Positions 25,095 through 35,321 are shown, numbered from the stretch's first letter. The stretch: 64,000 nucleotides of DNA from CAZPXZ01 sp965219495 (GCA_965219495.1 OZ244777.1:620001-684000); one strand, 5' to 3'. A program made the numbers and translations. The notes: generated from the letters alone by a model not told the origin.

Positions 25095-27173
25095 GTGACC
25101 TCAGAACAGCGCATTATTCGAGTCGACGGCGAGGACATTGAGGTCCACGCCAATTTCACTTTGCTTCAGGCCTGCGAAATGGCCGGGCGTGAAATTCCAC
25201 GCTTCTGTTATCACGAGCGGCTTTCCATCGCCGGCAACTGCCGCATGTGCTTGGTGGAAATCGAGGGCGGCCCCAAGCCGGTCGCCTCTTGCGCCATGCA
25301 GGTGCGGGACCTCCGTCCAGGTCCAGACGGCACGCCGCCTTCGGTTCGCACCAGTTCGGAAACCGTTCGCCGCGCACGCGAAGGGGTCATGGAATTCCTG
25401 CTGATCAACCACCCATTGGACTGTCCAATTTGCGACCAAGGCGGCGAGTGCGACCTGCAGGACCAGGCCATAGCATATGGGGCAGATTTCTCTCGTTATC
25501 GGGAGCCCAAGCGCGCCCAGGAGGAAATCGATCTCGGCCCGTTGGTGAAAACCGAAATGACACGCTGCATCCACTGCACGCGCTGCGTGCGATTCCTCAC
25601 CGAGGTGGCGGGCGTTCCGGAGATGGGGTTGGTGGGCCGGGGCGAAGATGCGGCAATCGTGTCCTATCTCAACAAGTCCCTGACTTCGGAGTTGCAGGGC
25701 AATATCATTGATCTCTGCCCGGTCGGGGCATTGACTTCCAAGCCGTACGCCTTCACCGCGCGTCCTTGGGAACTGTGCTCGGCGGAGACAATCGACGTGA
25801 TGGATGCGCTGGGCGCCAATATTCGCGTGGACGTTCGCGGCCGCGAGGTCATGCGAATCGTGCCCAGAAACAACGACGACCTGAATGAAGAGTGGATCGC
25901 CGACCGAAGCCGTTTTGTATGGGATGGTTTGGGTTGCCAGCGACTCGATCAGCCATATCTCAGAGGCGATGACGGGCGCCTTTGCCCCGCTGCATGGGAT
26001 GCCGTGCTCGAACAGGTGGCCGGGCGTTTGAAGCAATCCGAGCCCGGCAGGACAGGCGTACTGGCGGGCGACCTCGTCTCCGTCGAAACGATGTGGGCGT
26101 GCAAGGAACTCCTGGACGAACTCGGAATCCAGAACCAGGATTGTCGACAGCGCGGCGCGCGCATTCCTTCCGCCAATCCCGCGGCCTGGCGCTTCAACTC
26201 CACGGTTGCCGGGATTGATCGGGCCGATGCGATCTTGATGATCGGTTCTGATCCGCGAACGGAATGCCCGGTGCTGAATTCCCGGATCCGGAAGGCGTGG
26301 CTCGCCGGCACACGGATTGGCTCGATCGGACCGATACTCGATTCCAGTTTCCCGGTGGAACAGCTCGGAAACGATCCGGACACCCTGAAGCGCGTGCGGG
26401 AAACGGCGTTTGGCAAGATCCTGCAACAGGCCGAGCGCCCACTCGTCCTGCTGGGGGAGGGCGCACTTGCGCGGCCGGACGGCGCCGCCGTTCTCGGTGC
26501 TTGCATGACGTTGGCGGAGCAACTCGGCGCCATCCAGGATGACTGGTGCGGGTTTTCAGTCTTGCTTCGCGCGGCCTCGACCGCCGGCGGCCTGGAAATC
26601 GGCTTTACGCCCGGTCTCGGCGGAAAGAACGCTGTCGAAATGGTCGACGCCGCCGATGCCGGCGAGTTGGACCTGATTGTCTTGCTTGGCGCCGACGAGA
26701 TTCCGATGAACAGGCTTGGCAGAGCTTATGTCGTGTATCTCGGATCGCATGGCGACGCCGGCGCTTCGCGGGCGGATGCAATTCTGCCGGGGGCTGCGTG
26801 GACCGAACAGCCGGGGCTCTTCGTGAATACCGAAGGACGTCCCCAACTGGCTACGCGCGCAACATTCCCTCCCGGCGAGGCGAGGGAGGACTGGCGAATT
26901 GTGCGGGCGCTTTCCGAGCGACTCGGCGTACCGCTCTCCTTTGACGATTTTGCGGAACTGCGAGCGTCGTTGTTTGCGAGGCATCCCACTCTCGCCCGGG
27001 TCGGAGACATCGCTCCGGCGCCATGGCGAGCGGAGGAACCGGGAGCGCTCGATCCGAGGCCGTTCGAAACGGATGCTGGCGACCCGTACCTGACGAACCC
27101 GATTGCCAGGGCAAGCGCAATTCTGTCGGAACTTTCCCGACAACGGGATCTGGCCGTCGCCGGCGCCGCGTGA
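25095..27173 (+). CDS. nuoG: NADH-quinone oxidoreductase subunit G
   Basis: A 692-residue 75-kDa Fe-S subunit. The N-terminal 2Fe-2S domain has FCYHERLSIAGNCRMCLVE; next are the His-ligated cluster HPLDCPICDQGGECDLQD and the 4Fe-4S ligands in CIHCTRCVRF. The rest is a degenerate molybdopterin-oxidoreductase fold. GTG 25095 is chosen: TGATGGGGA precedes it and the family begins at this point (EQRIIRVDGEDIEV). The longer frame from 25032 has no family similarity. It follows the MT-A70 gene by 148 bp, a larger gap than elsewhere in the operon. Confidence 0.94.
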   Translation: MTSEQRIIRVDGEDIEVHANFTLLQACEMAGREIPRFCYHERLSIAGNCRMCLVEIEGGPKPVASCAMQVRDLRPGPDGTPPSVRTSSETVRRAREGVMEFLLINHPLDCPICDQGGECDLQDQAIAYGADFSRYREPKRAQEEIDLGPLVKTEMTRCIHCTRCVRFLTEVAGVPEMGLVGRGEDAAIVSYLNKSLTSELQGNIIDLCPVGALTSKPYAFTARPWELCSAETIDVMDALGANIRVDVRGREVMRIVPRNNDDLNEEWIADRSRFVWDGLGCQRLDQPYLRGDDGRLCPAAWDAVLEQVAGRLKQSEPGRTGVLAGDLVSVETMWACKELLDELGIQNQDCRQRGARIPSANPAAWRFNSTVAGIDRADAILMIGSDPRTECPVLNSRIRKAWLAGTRIGSIGPILDSSFPVEQLGNDPDTLKRVRETAFGKILQQAERPLVLLGEGALARPDGAAVLGACMTLAEQLGAIQDDWCGFSVLLRAASTAGGLEIGFTPGLGGKNAVEMVDAADAGELDLIVLLGADEIPMNRLGRAYVVYLGSHGDAGASRADAILPGAAWTEQPGLFVNTEGRPQLATRATFPPGEAREDWRIVRALSERLGVPLSFDDFAELRASLFARHPTLARVGDIAPAPWRAEEPGALDPRPFETDAGDPYLTNPIARASAILSELSRQRDLAVAGAA

Positions 27174-27183
27174 GGTATTGGCC

Positions 27184-28209
27184 ATGATCCCGTGGATGGA
27201 TTGGCTGGTCGGCGGCGCCGTCATCCTTGCGCAGTGCCTGGCGGTGACAGTGGGGGTGCTCGTTTCTCTCGCCTTTCTGCTTTATGCCGACCGCAAGATC
27301 TGGGCGGCGGTGCAGTTGCGCCGAGGACCCAATGTCGTGGGCCCCTTCGGCCTGTTGCAGAGCTTTGCGGACTTCCTCAAGTTCATCTTCAAGGAAATCG
27401 TACTGCCCGCCGGCACCGACCGGGTTGTATTCCTGCTCGCTCCTCTCGCCACCTTCGTGCTGGCGATGGCGGCCTGGGCCGTAATTCCCTTCGCCGAGGG
27501 GTGGGTGATTGCGGACCTGAATGTCGGCATCCTCTATATCTTTGCGATCTCCTCACTCGGGGTATACGGCGTGATCATGGGCGGGTGGGCTTCGAATTCC
27601 AAATACCCGTTTCTGGGCGGGTTGAGATCGGCTGCGCAAATGATCTCCTACGAGGTCTCCATCGGCTTCATCCTGATTTCGGTGCTGCTGACGGCCGGAT
27701 CTCTCCGCATTTCGGACATCGTGCTGGCACAGGACCGGTGGGGAGGATTTTGGGGCTGGTACTGGCTTCCACACTTGCCCATGCTGGTGCTCTTTTTCGT
27801 ATCGGCCCTCGCGGAAACCAACCGCCCGCCCTTCGACTTGCCGGAGGCGGAGTCCGAGCTCGTCGCCGGGTATCAGGTGGAATACAGTTCCACGCCATAC
27901 CTGCTGTTCATGGTCGGCGAATACGCCAATGTCGTCCTGATGTGCGCACTGACGTCGATCCTGTTCCTGGGTGGCTGGCTGGCGCCAGTGGAGGGAATTC
28001 CGGATGGCGCGCTGTGGCTGATCGCCAAGATCGTTGCGATCTTTTTCCTGTTCGCCTTCGTCAAGGCGGTCGTGCCGCGATACCGCTACGATCAATTAAT
28101 GAGGCTCGGTTGGAAGGTTTTCCTGCCCGTGTCGCTCGCGTGGGTGGCAATTACGGCGGCTGTTCTTCATTTCGCGGATTTGGCGCCCGGTTTTGCCGGC
28201 GCAAGCTAG
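27184..28209 (+). CDS. nuoH: NADH-quinone oxidoreductase subunit H
   Basis: A 341-residue membrane subunit at the base of the quinone channel. Signatures: AAVQLRRGPNVVGPFGLLQSFADFLKFIFKE, ALAETNRPPFDLPEAESELVAGYQVEYS and the C-terminal PRYRYDQLMRLGWKVFLP. ATG 27184 follows GAGGTATTGGCC, 10 bp after nuoG. Confidence 0.97.
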   Translation: MIPWMDWLVGGAVILAQCLAVTVGVLVSLAFLLYADRKIWAAVQLRRGPNVVGPFGLLQSFADFLKFIFKEIVLPAGTDRVVFLLAPLATFVLAMAAWAVIPFAEGWVIADLNVGILYIFAISSLGVYGVIMGGWASNSKYPFLGGLRSAAQMISYEVSIGFILISVLLTAGSLRISDIVLAQDRWGGFWGWYWLPHLPMLVLFFVSALAETNRPPFDLPEAESELVAGYQVEYSSTPYLLFMVGEYANVVLMCALTSILFLGGWLAPVEGIPDGALWLIAKIVAIFFLFAFVKAVVPRYRYDQLMRLGWKVFLPVSLAWVAITAAVLHFADLAPGFAGAS

Positions 28210-28221
28210 GGAGTGCAGGTG

Positions 28222-28713
28222 ATGGCGTTTTCGGTTCGTACTTTCCTGCGTTACGCATTGCTCCGGGATGTCCTCGGCGGTCTGATCTTGGGCGCCCGTT
28301 ACTTTTTCCGGCCGAAGGCGACTGTGAATTACCCGCACGAGAAAGGACATCTTTCTCCCCGCTTCCGTGGCGAGCACGCTCTTCGGCGCTATCCGAATGG
28401 CGAAGAACGCTGCATCGCCTGCAAGCTCTGCGAAGCGATCTGTCCCGCACAAGCGATCACCATCGAAGCGGAAGTCCGGGAGGATGGCAGCCGGCGGGCC
28501 ACTCGCTATGACATCGACATGACCAAATGCATTTATTGCGGGTTTTGTCAGGAGTCCTGCCCGGTGGATGCGATTGTCGAAGGGCCAAATTTCGAGTTTG
28601 CGACCGAGACCCGCGAGGAACTGCTCTATGACAAGGAGCGCCTGCTCGCGAATGGCGACCGTTGGGAGCGCGAAATTGCCGCCAATCTCGCACGGGACGC
28701 GTCGGCGAACTGA
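28222..28713 (+). CDS. nuoI: NADH-quinone oxidoreductase subunit I
   Basis: A 163-residue subunit with two 4Fe-4S clusters: CIACKLCEAICP and CIYCGFCQESCP, each completing the other's set. The N-terminal TVNYPHEKGHLSPRFRGEHALRRYPNGEERC is typical. ATG 28222 has GGGAG at 28209-28213; an in-frame GTG at 28213 is the alternative start. Confidence 0.96.
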   Translation: MAFSVRTFLRYALLRDVLGGLILGARYFFRPKATVNYPHEKGHLSPRFRGEHALRRYPNGEERCIACKLCEAICPAQAITIEAEVREDGSRRATRYDIDMTKCIYCGFCQESCPVDAIVEGPNFEFATETREELLYDKERLLANGDRWEREIAANLARDASAN

Positions 28714-28728
28714 AGACGGGTACTCCAG

Positions 28729-29334
28729 GTGTTGCTCAGCGCCATCGCGTTCTACGTATTCGCCGCGGTCGCCACCGCTGCGGGTCTCCTGGTCGTGCTG
28801 TCCCGGAATCCGGTGCATTCGGTACTGTGGCTAATTCTCGCCTTCTTTTCCTCCGCAGGCTTGTTCGTGCTCCTCGGAGCCGAATTGCTCGCCATGCTCT
28901 TGGTGATTGTCTATGTCGGCGCGGTCATGGTGCTCTTCCTGTTCGTCGTGATGATGCTTGACATCGACTTCGCGGCCTTGCGCCCGGCCGTCGCCGAGTT
29001 CTTTCCGGTTGGTGCACTGATCGCGATCGTGTTGCTCGTCGAGCTCGGTCTTGCGATCGGACATTGGACCTTTGCCGACGCCGCGCAGTTCATGCGCTCC
29101 GCGGATCCGGGCGGCGTGACGAACGCAAGGGCGATCGGACGCATCCTCTACACGGACTATTTCGTTCTCTTTCAACTTGCCGGGTTGATCCTCCTGGTCG
29201 CGATGATCGGCGCAATTGTGCTCACGCTCCGTCCGCGCACCGGTATTCGCCGGCAGGATGTGCTCCGGCAAATCTACCGCAGTCGCGAGGAGTCCGTGGA
29301 AATTCGGGACGTTGAACCGGGAACCGGTATCTAG
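28729..29334 (+). CDS. nuoJ: NADH-quinone oxidoreductase subunit J
   Basis: A 201-residue membrane subunit with five helices. It has the family pattern SRNPVHSVLWLILAFFSSAGLFVLLGAELLAMLLVIVYVGAVMVLFLFVVMML. Start GTG 28729, 15 bp after nuoI. Confidence 0.95.
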   Translation: MLLSAIAFYVFAAVATAAGLLVVLSRNPVHSVLWLILAFFSSAGLFVLLGAELLAMLLVIVYVGAVMVLFLFVVMMLDIDFAALRPAVAEFFPVGALIAIVLLVELGLAIGHWTFADAAQFMRSADPGGVTNARAIGRILYTDYFVLFQLAGLILLVAMIGAIVLTLRPRTGIRRQDVLRQIYRSREESVEIRDVEPGTGI

Positions 29335-29337
29335 GTC

Positions 29338-29649
29338 ATGCTCGCAGTCGGACTTTCGCATTATCTGACCGCCGCGGCCGCGCTGTTCGTGATCGGGGTC
29401 TTCGGCATCTTTCTCAATCGCAAGAACGTCATCATCATCCTCATGTCCATCGAACTGATGCTCCTCGCGGTCAACATCAATCTGGTCGCCTTTTCCGCAT
29501 TTCTGAACGACCTGGCCGGCCAGATCTTTGCAATCTTCGTTTTGACCGTTGCGGCCGCTGAAGCAGCAATCGGACTGGCCATTCTGGTTTGCTTTTATCG
29601 AAATCGCGGCTCCATCGCGGTCGAGGATGTGAGCCGGATGCGGGGTTAG
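29338..29649 (+). CDS. nuoK: NADH-quinone oxidoreductase subunit K
   Basis: A 103-residue, three-helix subunit of the proton-pumping arm. Conserved Glu residues sit in ILMSIELMLLAVNINLV and in AAAEAAIGLAILV. Spacing is 3 bp on each side, so it is tightly coupled with nuoJ and nuoL. Confidence 0.97.
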   Translation: MLAVGLSHYLTAAAALFVIGVFGIFLNRKNVIIILMSIELMLLAVNINLVAFSAFLNDLAGQIFAIFVLTVAAAEAAIGLAILVCFYRNRGSIAVEDVSRMRG

Positions 29650-29652
29650 GTC

Positions 29653-31599
29653 GTGTATTCTTCGATCGTTCTTCTTCCCCTTGCCGGCGCCGTGATCGCG
29701 GGGCTTTTGCCTCGCCTCACGGGAGAGCGCCTCGCCCAATGGATTCCGACCGGACTTCTCTGCATCGCCGCGGTGTTTTCCTGGATCGGGTTTGCACAGG
29801 TGCTGAACGGGTTCGAGAGCCGCGTGTCCATTCTGCCCTGGATCGTTTCGGGCGAATTTGTTGCGGAGTGGGCAATTCGGATTGACCCCCTGAGCGTGAT
29901 CATGATGACCGTGGTCACTACCGTGTCCGCGCTGGTTCACGTCTACTCCGTGGGATACATGCATCGTGATCCGCACAAACCCCGTTTCTTTTCATTTCTT
30001 TCGCTCTTCACCTTCGCCATGCTGGCGCTGGTCAGCAGCGACAATTTCCTGCAATTGTTCTTTGGCTGGGAGGGTGTTGGGCTCGCATCCTATCTCCTGA
30101 TCGGATTCTGGTTCCGACGTCCTGCAGCCAACGCCGCCGCGATCAAGGCATTCATCGTCAATCGGGTGGGGGACTTCGGCTTCGCGCTCGGAGTAATGGC
30201 GATCTTTGCGGTATTCGGGTCGCTTGACTTTGACACCGTCTTTGCCGGGGCACCGGACATCGTCGGGCTGGAAATCGGATTCGCGGGCTGGCGATTCGAT
30301 GCGCTCGGAGCCATCACCCTGCTGCTCTTCATTGGAGCGATGGGCAAGTCTGCGCAATTCCTGCTTCACACCTGGTTGCCGGACGCCATGGAAGGGCCGA
30401 CTCCGGTGTCGGCGCTCATTCACGCCGCCACCATGGTAACCGCCGGGGTCTATCTTGTCGCCCGGTGCTCACCCCTGCTGGAATATGCGCCCGGCACGCT
30501 GGCGATCATAGCCGGGGTCGGCGCCCTGACGGCATTTTTCGCCGCAACGGTCGGCCTTGTGCAAAATGACATCAAGCGGGTGATCGCCTATTCCACTTGT
30601 TCGCAGCTTGGCTACATGTTCTTTGCGGCGGGGGTTGGCGCATATGAGGCGGCGATTTTTCACCTGTTCACCCACGCCTATTTCAAGGCGCTGCTGTTTC
30701 TCGGCGCAGGTTCCGTCATCCACGCGATGAACCAGGAACAGGACATGCGCAGGATGGGAGGGCTGCGAAGCCGAATCCCCAGGACCTACTGGATGATGGT
30801 AATCGGAACGCTTTCCCTTACGGGGGTCGGAATTCCGGGGCTGACCGGGTTCGCGGGCTTCTATTCGAAGGATATCGTGATTGAGTCCGCATTCGCGGCA
30901 AAGGGTGGGATCGCAGAATTCGCGTTTGTGGCCGGCGTTGCTGCGGCCGCCATGACGGCGTTTTACAGCTGGCGGCTGATCTTTCTCACCTTCCACGGCA
31001 GTCCCCGCTGCGACGAGCACACGCTGCAGCATGTGCACGAAAGCCCAAACGTCATGCTCATACCACTTTATGTGTTGGCGGCGGGGGCGATACTTGCCGG
31101 AGGCTTGTTTGCCAGCCTGCTGGTGGGAGAGGATCCTGCTGCCTTCTGGCGTGGTTCAATCTTTGTAGGCCCGGACAACCATACGCTCCACGACGCGCAT
31201 ACCGTGCCGTTCTGGGTCAAGGCTTCGCCGACGGCCGCCATGGCGGCTGGTTTGTTCCTCGCCTGGATCATGTACCTGCGTGCCCCACACATGCCGGCGG
31301 CGCTCGCTGCACGCCACCGGACGCTGTACCTGTTCTTGCTGAACAAGTGGTATTTCGACGAGCTTTATGAAATTGCGCTGGTACGTCCGGCAAAATGGAT
31401 CGGTTACCACTTCTGGCGCAGGGGAGACGGCAGCACGATCGACGGTGCGCTCCACGCGGTGGCTCTGCACGCGGTTCCGGCGCTGACCGCTGCCGCGCGC
31501 AGGGCGCAGTCCGGCTACGTCTACCACTATGCTTTCGCGATGATCCTGGGCATCGCGATGTTCGTTACATGGTTTGCGGGACGGGGCGATCTGGGCTGA
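29653..31599 (+). CDS. nuoL: NADH-quinone oxidoreductase subunit L
   Basis: A 648-residue antiporter-like subunit with the long lateral C-terminal helix. Motifs: FFGWEGVGLASYLLIGFW, LLHTWLPDAMEGPTPVSALIHAATMVTAGVYL and KRVIAYSTCSQLGYM, holding the conserved Glu and Lys residues of the channel. Start GTG 29653; the stop overlaps the nuoM ATG. Confidence 0.97.
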   Translation: MYSSIVLLPLAGAVIAGLLPRLTGERLAQWIPTGLLCIAAVFSWIGFAQVLNGFESRVSILPWIVSGEFVAEWAIRIDPLSVIMMTVVTTVSALVHVYSVGYMHRDPHKPRFFSFLSLFTFAMLALVSSDNFLQLFFGWEGVGLASYLLIGFWFRRPAANAAAIKAFIVNRVGDFGFALGVMAIFAVFGSLDFDTVFAGAPDIVGLEIGFAGWRFDALGAITLLLFIGAMGKSAQFLLHTWLPDAMEGPTPVSALIHAATMVTAGVYLVARCSPLLEYAPGTLAIIAGVGALTAFFAATVGLVQNDIKRVIAYSTCSQLGYMFFAAGVGAYEAAIFHLFTHAYFKALLFLGAGSVIHAMNQEQDMRRMGGLRSRIPRTYWMMVIGTLSLTGVGIPGLTGFAGFYSKDIVIESAFAAKGGIAEFAFVAGVAAAAMTAFYSWRLIFLTFHGSPRCDEHTLQHVHESPNVMLIPLYVLAAGAILAGGLFASLLVGEDPAAFWRGSIFVGPDNHTLHDAHTVPFWVKASPTAAMAAGLFLAWIMYLRAPHMPAALAARHRTLYLFLLNKWYFDELYEIALVRPAKWIGYHFWRRGDGSTIDGALHAVALHAVPALTAAARRAQSGYVYHYAFAMILGIAMFVTWFAGRGDLG

Positions 31600-33125
31600 T
31601 GGAGAACCTGCTCACCATCACCGTATTCTTTCCGCTCGCGGGAGCGGTGGCGGTGCTCGCCATTCGCGGCGACGGCGAAGCGGAGCGCACCAACGCGCGC
31701 CGACTGGCCATGTTTGTCTCACTTGCCACGCTCGCTTTCGCATTGGCGGTGCTGTGGACATTCGATTCCGAGATTGCCGGCTTTCAGTCCGTCGAGGACC
31801 ACGTGTGGCTCGGAATCTTCTCGTACAAGTTGGGTGTGGACGGTATTTCGCTGCCTTTCGTACTGCTTACTGCCTTCCTGATGCCGATTGTGGTGATGGC
31901 CAGTTGGCGTATCGAACACCGCGTCAAGGAATACATGACGGCATTCCTTGTACTTGAGACGCTGATGCTGGGGGTATTCACCGCCCTGGACCTCGTTCTG
32001 TTCTATCTGTTCTTTGAAGGCGGATTGATTCCAATGTTCCTGATCATCGGCGTGTGGGGCGGGGCGCGCCGTGTCTATGCCGCATTCAAGTTCTTCTTGT
32101 ACACCTTGTTCGGGTCGCTGTTGATGCTGGTGGCAATGATCGTCATGTTCGGCCATGCCGGAACTACGGACATCACGGAACTCCTGCGCCACGATTTTCC
32201 TACAGAACCCGTCTTGCTTCTGGGCTGGGAAATTCCTGGCGGCTTGCAGACTCTGCTCTGGCTTGCCTTTCTCGCCTCGTTCGCAGTCAAGCTGCCAATG
32301 TGGCCAGTGCATACCTGGCTTCCGGACGCGCACGTAGAAGCCCCGACCGCCGGCTCCGTGGTTCTGGCAGCAGTTCTCTTGAAGATGGGTGGATACGGCC
32401 TTCTTCGATTCTCCTTGCCCATGTTCCCGGTGGCTTCCGAAATTTTCGCCCCGCTGATGTTCGCGCTCGGTTCCGTGGCCATCGTCTACACTTCGCTGGT
32501 GGCACTCATGCAGGAGGACGTGAAAAAACTGATCGCCTACTCATCTGTCGCGCACATGGGATTTGTGACCATCGGCATTTTCGCCGTTAACCGACAGGGA
32601 GTAGACGGCGCCGTATTTCAGATGATCAGTCACGGTATCATCTCGGCAGCCCTGTTCCTTTTGGTAGGTGTACTCTACGACCGTACGCACACGCATGAGA
32701 TCGCGTCGTTCGGCGGCCTGGTAAACCGCATGCCGGTGTTCGCGGCCGTATTCCTGCTCTTCACCCTCGGCAACGTCGGATTGCCCGGAACGTCGGGATT
32801 TGTGGGAGAATTCCTCGCCATGGCCGGAACGTTCCGTGTCAACACCCTGGTAGCGGCGCTCGCCGCGACCGGCGTGATTCTTTCCGCGGCTTATGCGTTA
32901 TGGCTCTATCGCAGGGTCACGCTCGGACCGCTCGAAAACGAGAGTCTGGCGCAAATACCCGACATGAGTCCAAGAGAGCGCGCAATGTTTGTCCCTCTTG
33001 TCGCTGGTACGTTGGTGCTGGGCTTCTTTCCATGGCTGGCGATGGACCTGTGGAGTAACTCGGTCGATGCGTTGCTCGACGGCTACCGCGGAGCGGTGGC
33101 CGTCGAATTCGCCTTGGCGGAGTAG
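31599..33125 (+). CDS. nuoM: NADH-quinone oxidoreductase subunit M
   Basis: A 508-residue antiporter-like subunit. Motifs: FYLFFEGGLIPMFLIIGVWGG, VHTWLPDAHVEAPTAGSVVLAAVLLKMGGYG and KKLIAYSSVAHMGFV. ATG 31599 overlaps the nuoL TGA; the longer frame upstream lies inside nuoL. Confidence 0.97.
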   Translation: MENLLTITVFFPLAGAVAVLAIRGDGEAERTNARRLAMFVSLATLAFALAVLWTFDSEIAGFQSVEDHVWLGIFSYKLGVDGISLPFVLLTAFLMPIVVMASWRIEHRVKEYMTAFLVLETLMLGVFTALDLVLFYLFFEGGLIPMFLIIGVWGGARRVYAAFKFFLYTLFGSLLMLVAMIVMFGHAGTTDITELLRHDFPTEPVLLLGWEIPGGLQTLLWLAFLASFAVKLPMWPVHTWLPDAHVEAPTAGSVVLAAVLLKMGGYGLLRFSLPMFPVASEIFAPLMFALGSVAIVYTSLVALMQEDVKKLIAYSSVAHMGFVTIGIFAVNRQGVDGAVFQMISHGIISAALFLLVGVLYDRTHTHEIASFGGLVNRMPVFAAVFLLFTLGNVGLPGTSGFVGEFLAMAGTFRVNTLVAALAATGVILSAAYALWLYRRVTLGPLENESLAQIPDMSPRERAMFVPLVAGTLVLGFFPWLAMDLWSNSVDALLDGYRGAVAVEFALAE

Positions 33126-33133
33126 GAACTTCG

Positions 33134-34573
33134 ATGCCATTTGGAGCGATCCTTCCGGAGTTGGTGCTCGCGGTGGGGGGCATGTTCCTGCTGCTGCTTG
33201 GGGCCTTTCGGCAAGGTGAGGCTGGATCCGGTCTCGCGCTCCGGGCTGCCGTGCTGCTGTTGGTCGCAACGGGGTTGGGAGTCGGGCTCCGCGAAGACGA
33301 ACATGCGGCAAGTTTTGGGGGCGTTCTGGTATTGGACGGCTTCGCAACCTACGCCAAGGTTCTTGCGCTGCTCGGGACGGCGGTGGCGCTCGCAATTTCT
33401 CACGACTATCTGCGGCGGAACGACCTCTTGAAGGTCGAGTACCCAGTGTTGTTCGTTTTCGCGGCGCTCGGAATGTCGATCATGGTCTCGGCCTCGGACC
33501 TGATCAGCCTGTATATGGGCCTTGAACTTCAGTCCCTGTGCCTCTACGTGCTCGCAGCGTTCCGTCGCGACGCCTTGCGCTCAACCGAGGCGGGATTGAA
33601 ATACTTTGTCCTCGGAGCGCTGAGCTCCGGACTGCTCCTGTATGGTGCGAGCCTGGTTTACGGCTACACGGGTTCAACGTCGTTCGAGTCCATCGCGGCG
33701 GTTATCCGTCTGGAAGGAGCATCGACGGGGCTTGTATTTGGCTTGGTCTTTCTCACTGCGGGGATCGCTTTCAAGGTCTCGGCGGTGCCGTTTCATATGT
33801 GGACCCCGGACGTATACGAGGGATCTCCCGGACCGGTCACCGCGTTCTTCGCATCCGCTCCGAAAATTGCCGCAGCGGCGCTCTTCGCGCGACTGCTCTT
33901 CGAGCCCTTCGGGGAAGCTGTTCACGAATGGCGGCAGATTCTCATATTCCTATCCGTCGCGTCGATGTTCGTGGGAGCCGTAGCCGCGATCGGGCAAACG
34001 AATATCAAGCGGCTGATGGCCTATTCTTCTATCGGGCACATGGGATACGCACTTGTCGGCCTCGCGGCGGGGACCGAGGAAGGTGTCGCCAGCCTCTTGC
34101 TCTATTTGACCATCTATCTGGTAATGAACCTGGGCATGTTCGCGTTCATCGTCTCCATGGCACGCGACGGCAATACGAAAGTCCGAATTCAGGACTTGGC
34201 GGGGCTCTCGCAAAACCAGCCGGTCGCCGCGCTTTGCCTCGCCGTGCTTTTGTTTTCGCTCGCCGGCTTGCCGCCTTTGGTCGGATTCTTCGGGAAGTTC
34301 TTTGTGTTTCGCGCGGCCGTCGATGCGGGACTGGCTCCACTGGCCATCGCCGGTGTGGTAGCGAGTGTGATCGCCGCCTTCTATTACCTGCGCATCGTGA
34401 AGGTCATGTATATTGATGAGCCGGGCGAAGCGCTCGACCGGGGTTTGCGCTTGGAACACCGGCTTGTGCTTGTTGGCGCGGCGCTTACGATGACATTTTC
34501 CTGGCTTCCTTTTCTGGACGGATTCGGCGTGATCGAGATGTCCGCCAATGCTGCCGCAGCGTTGCTGCGGTAG
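33134..34573 (+). CDS. nuoN: NADH-quinone oxidoreductase subunit N
   Basis: A 479-residue antiporter-like subunit, the last nuo gene. Motifs: SLYMGLELQSLCLYVLAAF, FKVSAVPFHMWTPDVYEGSPGPVTAFFA and NIKRLMAYSSIGHMGYALVG. The end lies 10 bp before the birA start, so birA is probably co-transcribed. Confidence 0.97.
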   Translation: MPFGAILPELVLAVGGMFLLLLGAFRQGEAGSGLALRAAVLLLVATGLGVGLREDEHAASFGGVLVLDGFATYAKVLALLGTAVALAISHDYLRRNDLLKVEYPVLFVFAALGMSIMVSASDLISLYMGLELQSLCLYVLAAFRRDALRSTEAGLKYFVLGALSSGLLLYGASLVYGYTGSTSFESIAAVIRLEGASTGLVFGLVFLTAGIAFKVSAVPFHMWTPDVYEGSPGPVTAFFASAPKIAAAALFARLLFEPFGEAVHEWRQILIFLSVASMFVGAVAAIGQTNIKRLMAYSSIGHMGYALVGLAAGTEEGVASLLLYLTIYLVMNLGMFAFIVSMARDGNTKVRIQDLAGLSQNQPVAALCLAVLLFSLAGLPPLVGFFGKFFVFRAAVDAGLAPLAIAGVVASVIAAFYYLRIVKVMYIDEPGEALDRGLRLEHRLVLVGAALTMTFSWLPFLDGFGVIEMSANAAAALLR

Positions 34574-34583
34574 CCGCTCCACC

Positions 34584-35321
34584 GTGCAAAGCGCCAGTTG
34601 GCCCGAAGGATACGGGCGAATCCTACTTGAAGAGGTCGAGAGCACCAATGCGGAGGCGCGATCGCGGATGGATGCGGGGGCTCAGGTTCCACTCTGGGTC
34701 GCGGCCCGGAAACAGACCCGGGGACGCGGACGGGGCGGGCGCAAATGGTCTACGGAATTCGGAAATCTTGCCGCCTCGCTTCTCTTGCCGATGCCTCCCG
34801 GCGGTATCCGGCGCGCTGCAACCTTGTCGTTTGTAAGCGGCCTGGCGGTATCCGACATGCTGCAGGAGGTCTGTGGACTGGAAGTCCGACTGAAGTGGCC
34901 GAACGACGCACTCGCGTCCGGCGGCAAAATCTCCGGCGTGCTTCTCGAGACCTTCGGCCCTTCGAAAAGCATCATTGTCGGGATAGGTGTTAATCTGGTG
35001 CAGGCGCCGAGGCTTGAGAACGGGCTCCTGCGGGCAACTTCCGTGTTGGAAGAAACCGGAGCGTACCCGGAATTTGAATCGGCCTTCAACTCCCTTGCCT
35101 GGAACTGGTCCACTTGGCACTCGCGCTGGGAGATCGATTTCGCACCAATCCGCGATGCCTGGCTTGAGCGCGCCGCACTGCTTGGCCAGAGAATTGAGGC
35201 CCGACTGCCGGACGTGACCCACGAGGGCCGATTTGACGGAATTGACCTGGACGGGGCGCTTCTCCTTCAGACTCGGCACGGTTTGCAGCGGATTGGCGCC
35301 GCCGAAGTGCATGCTGCCTGA
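34584..35321 (+). CDS. birA: Biotin--[acetyl-CoA-carboxylase] ligase
   Basis: A 245-residue biotin protein ligase without the N-terminal DNA-binding domain of the E. coli enzyme. The biotinoyl-AMP loop is TRGRGRGGRKW, the catalytic Lys region KWPNDA, and KISGVLLE follows. The C-terminal barrel ends with GLQRIGAAEVH. GTG 34584 fits the family start; a longer ATG frame begins inside nuoN. The order nuoN-birA-coaX-rnj is common in alphaproteobacteria. Confidence 0.92.
   Translation: MQSASWPEGYGRILLEEVESTNAEARSRMDAGAQVPLWVAARKQTRGRGRGGRKWSTEFGNLAASLLLPMPPGGIRRAATLSFVSGLAVSDMLQEVCGLEVRLKWPNDALASGGKISGVLLETFGPSKSIIVGIGVNLVQAPRLENGLLRATSVLEETGAYPEFESAFNSLAWNWSTWHSRWEIDFAPIRDAWLERAALLGQRIEARLPDVTHEGRFDGIDLDGALLLQTRHGLQRIGAAEVHAA

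Noticed and set aside
27192..28511. A 439-codon plus-strand frame overlapping nuoH and nuoI
   Set aside because: Arg/Gly-rich out-of-frame reading of two conserved subunits.
28831..29976. A 381-codon minus-strand open frame across nuoJ-nuoL
   Set aside because: Antisense to three clear nuo genes and very rich in His, Asp and Lys; a shadow.
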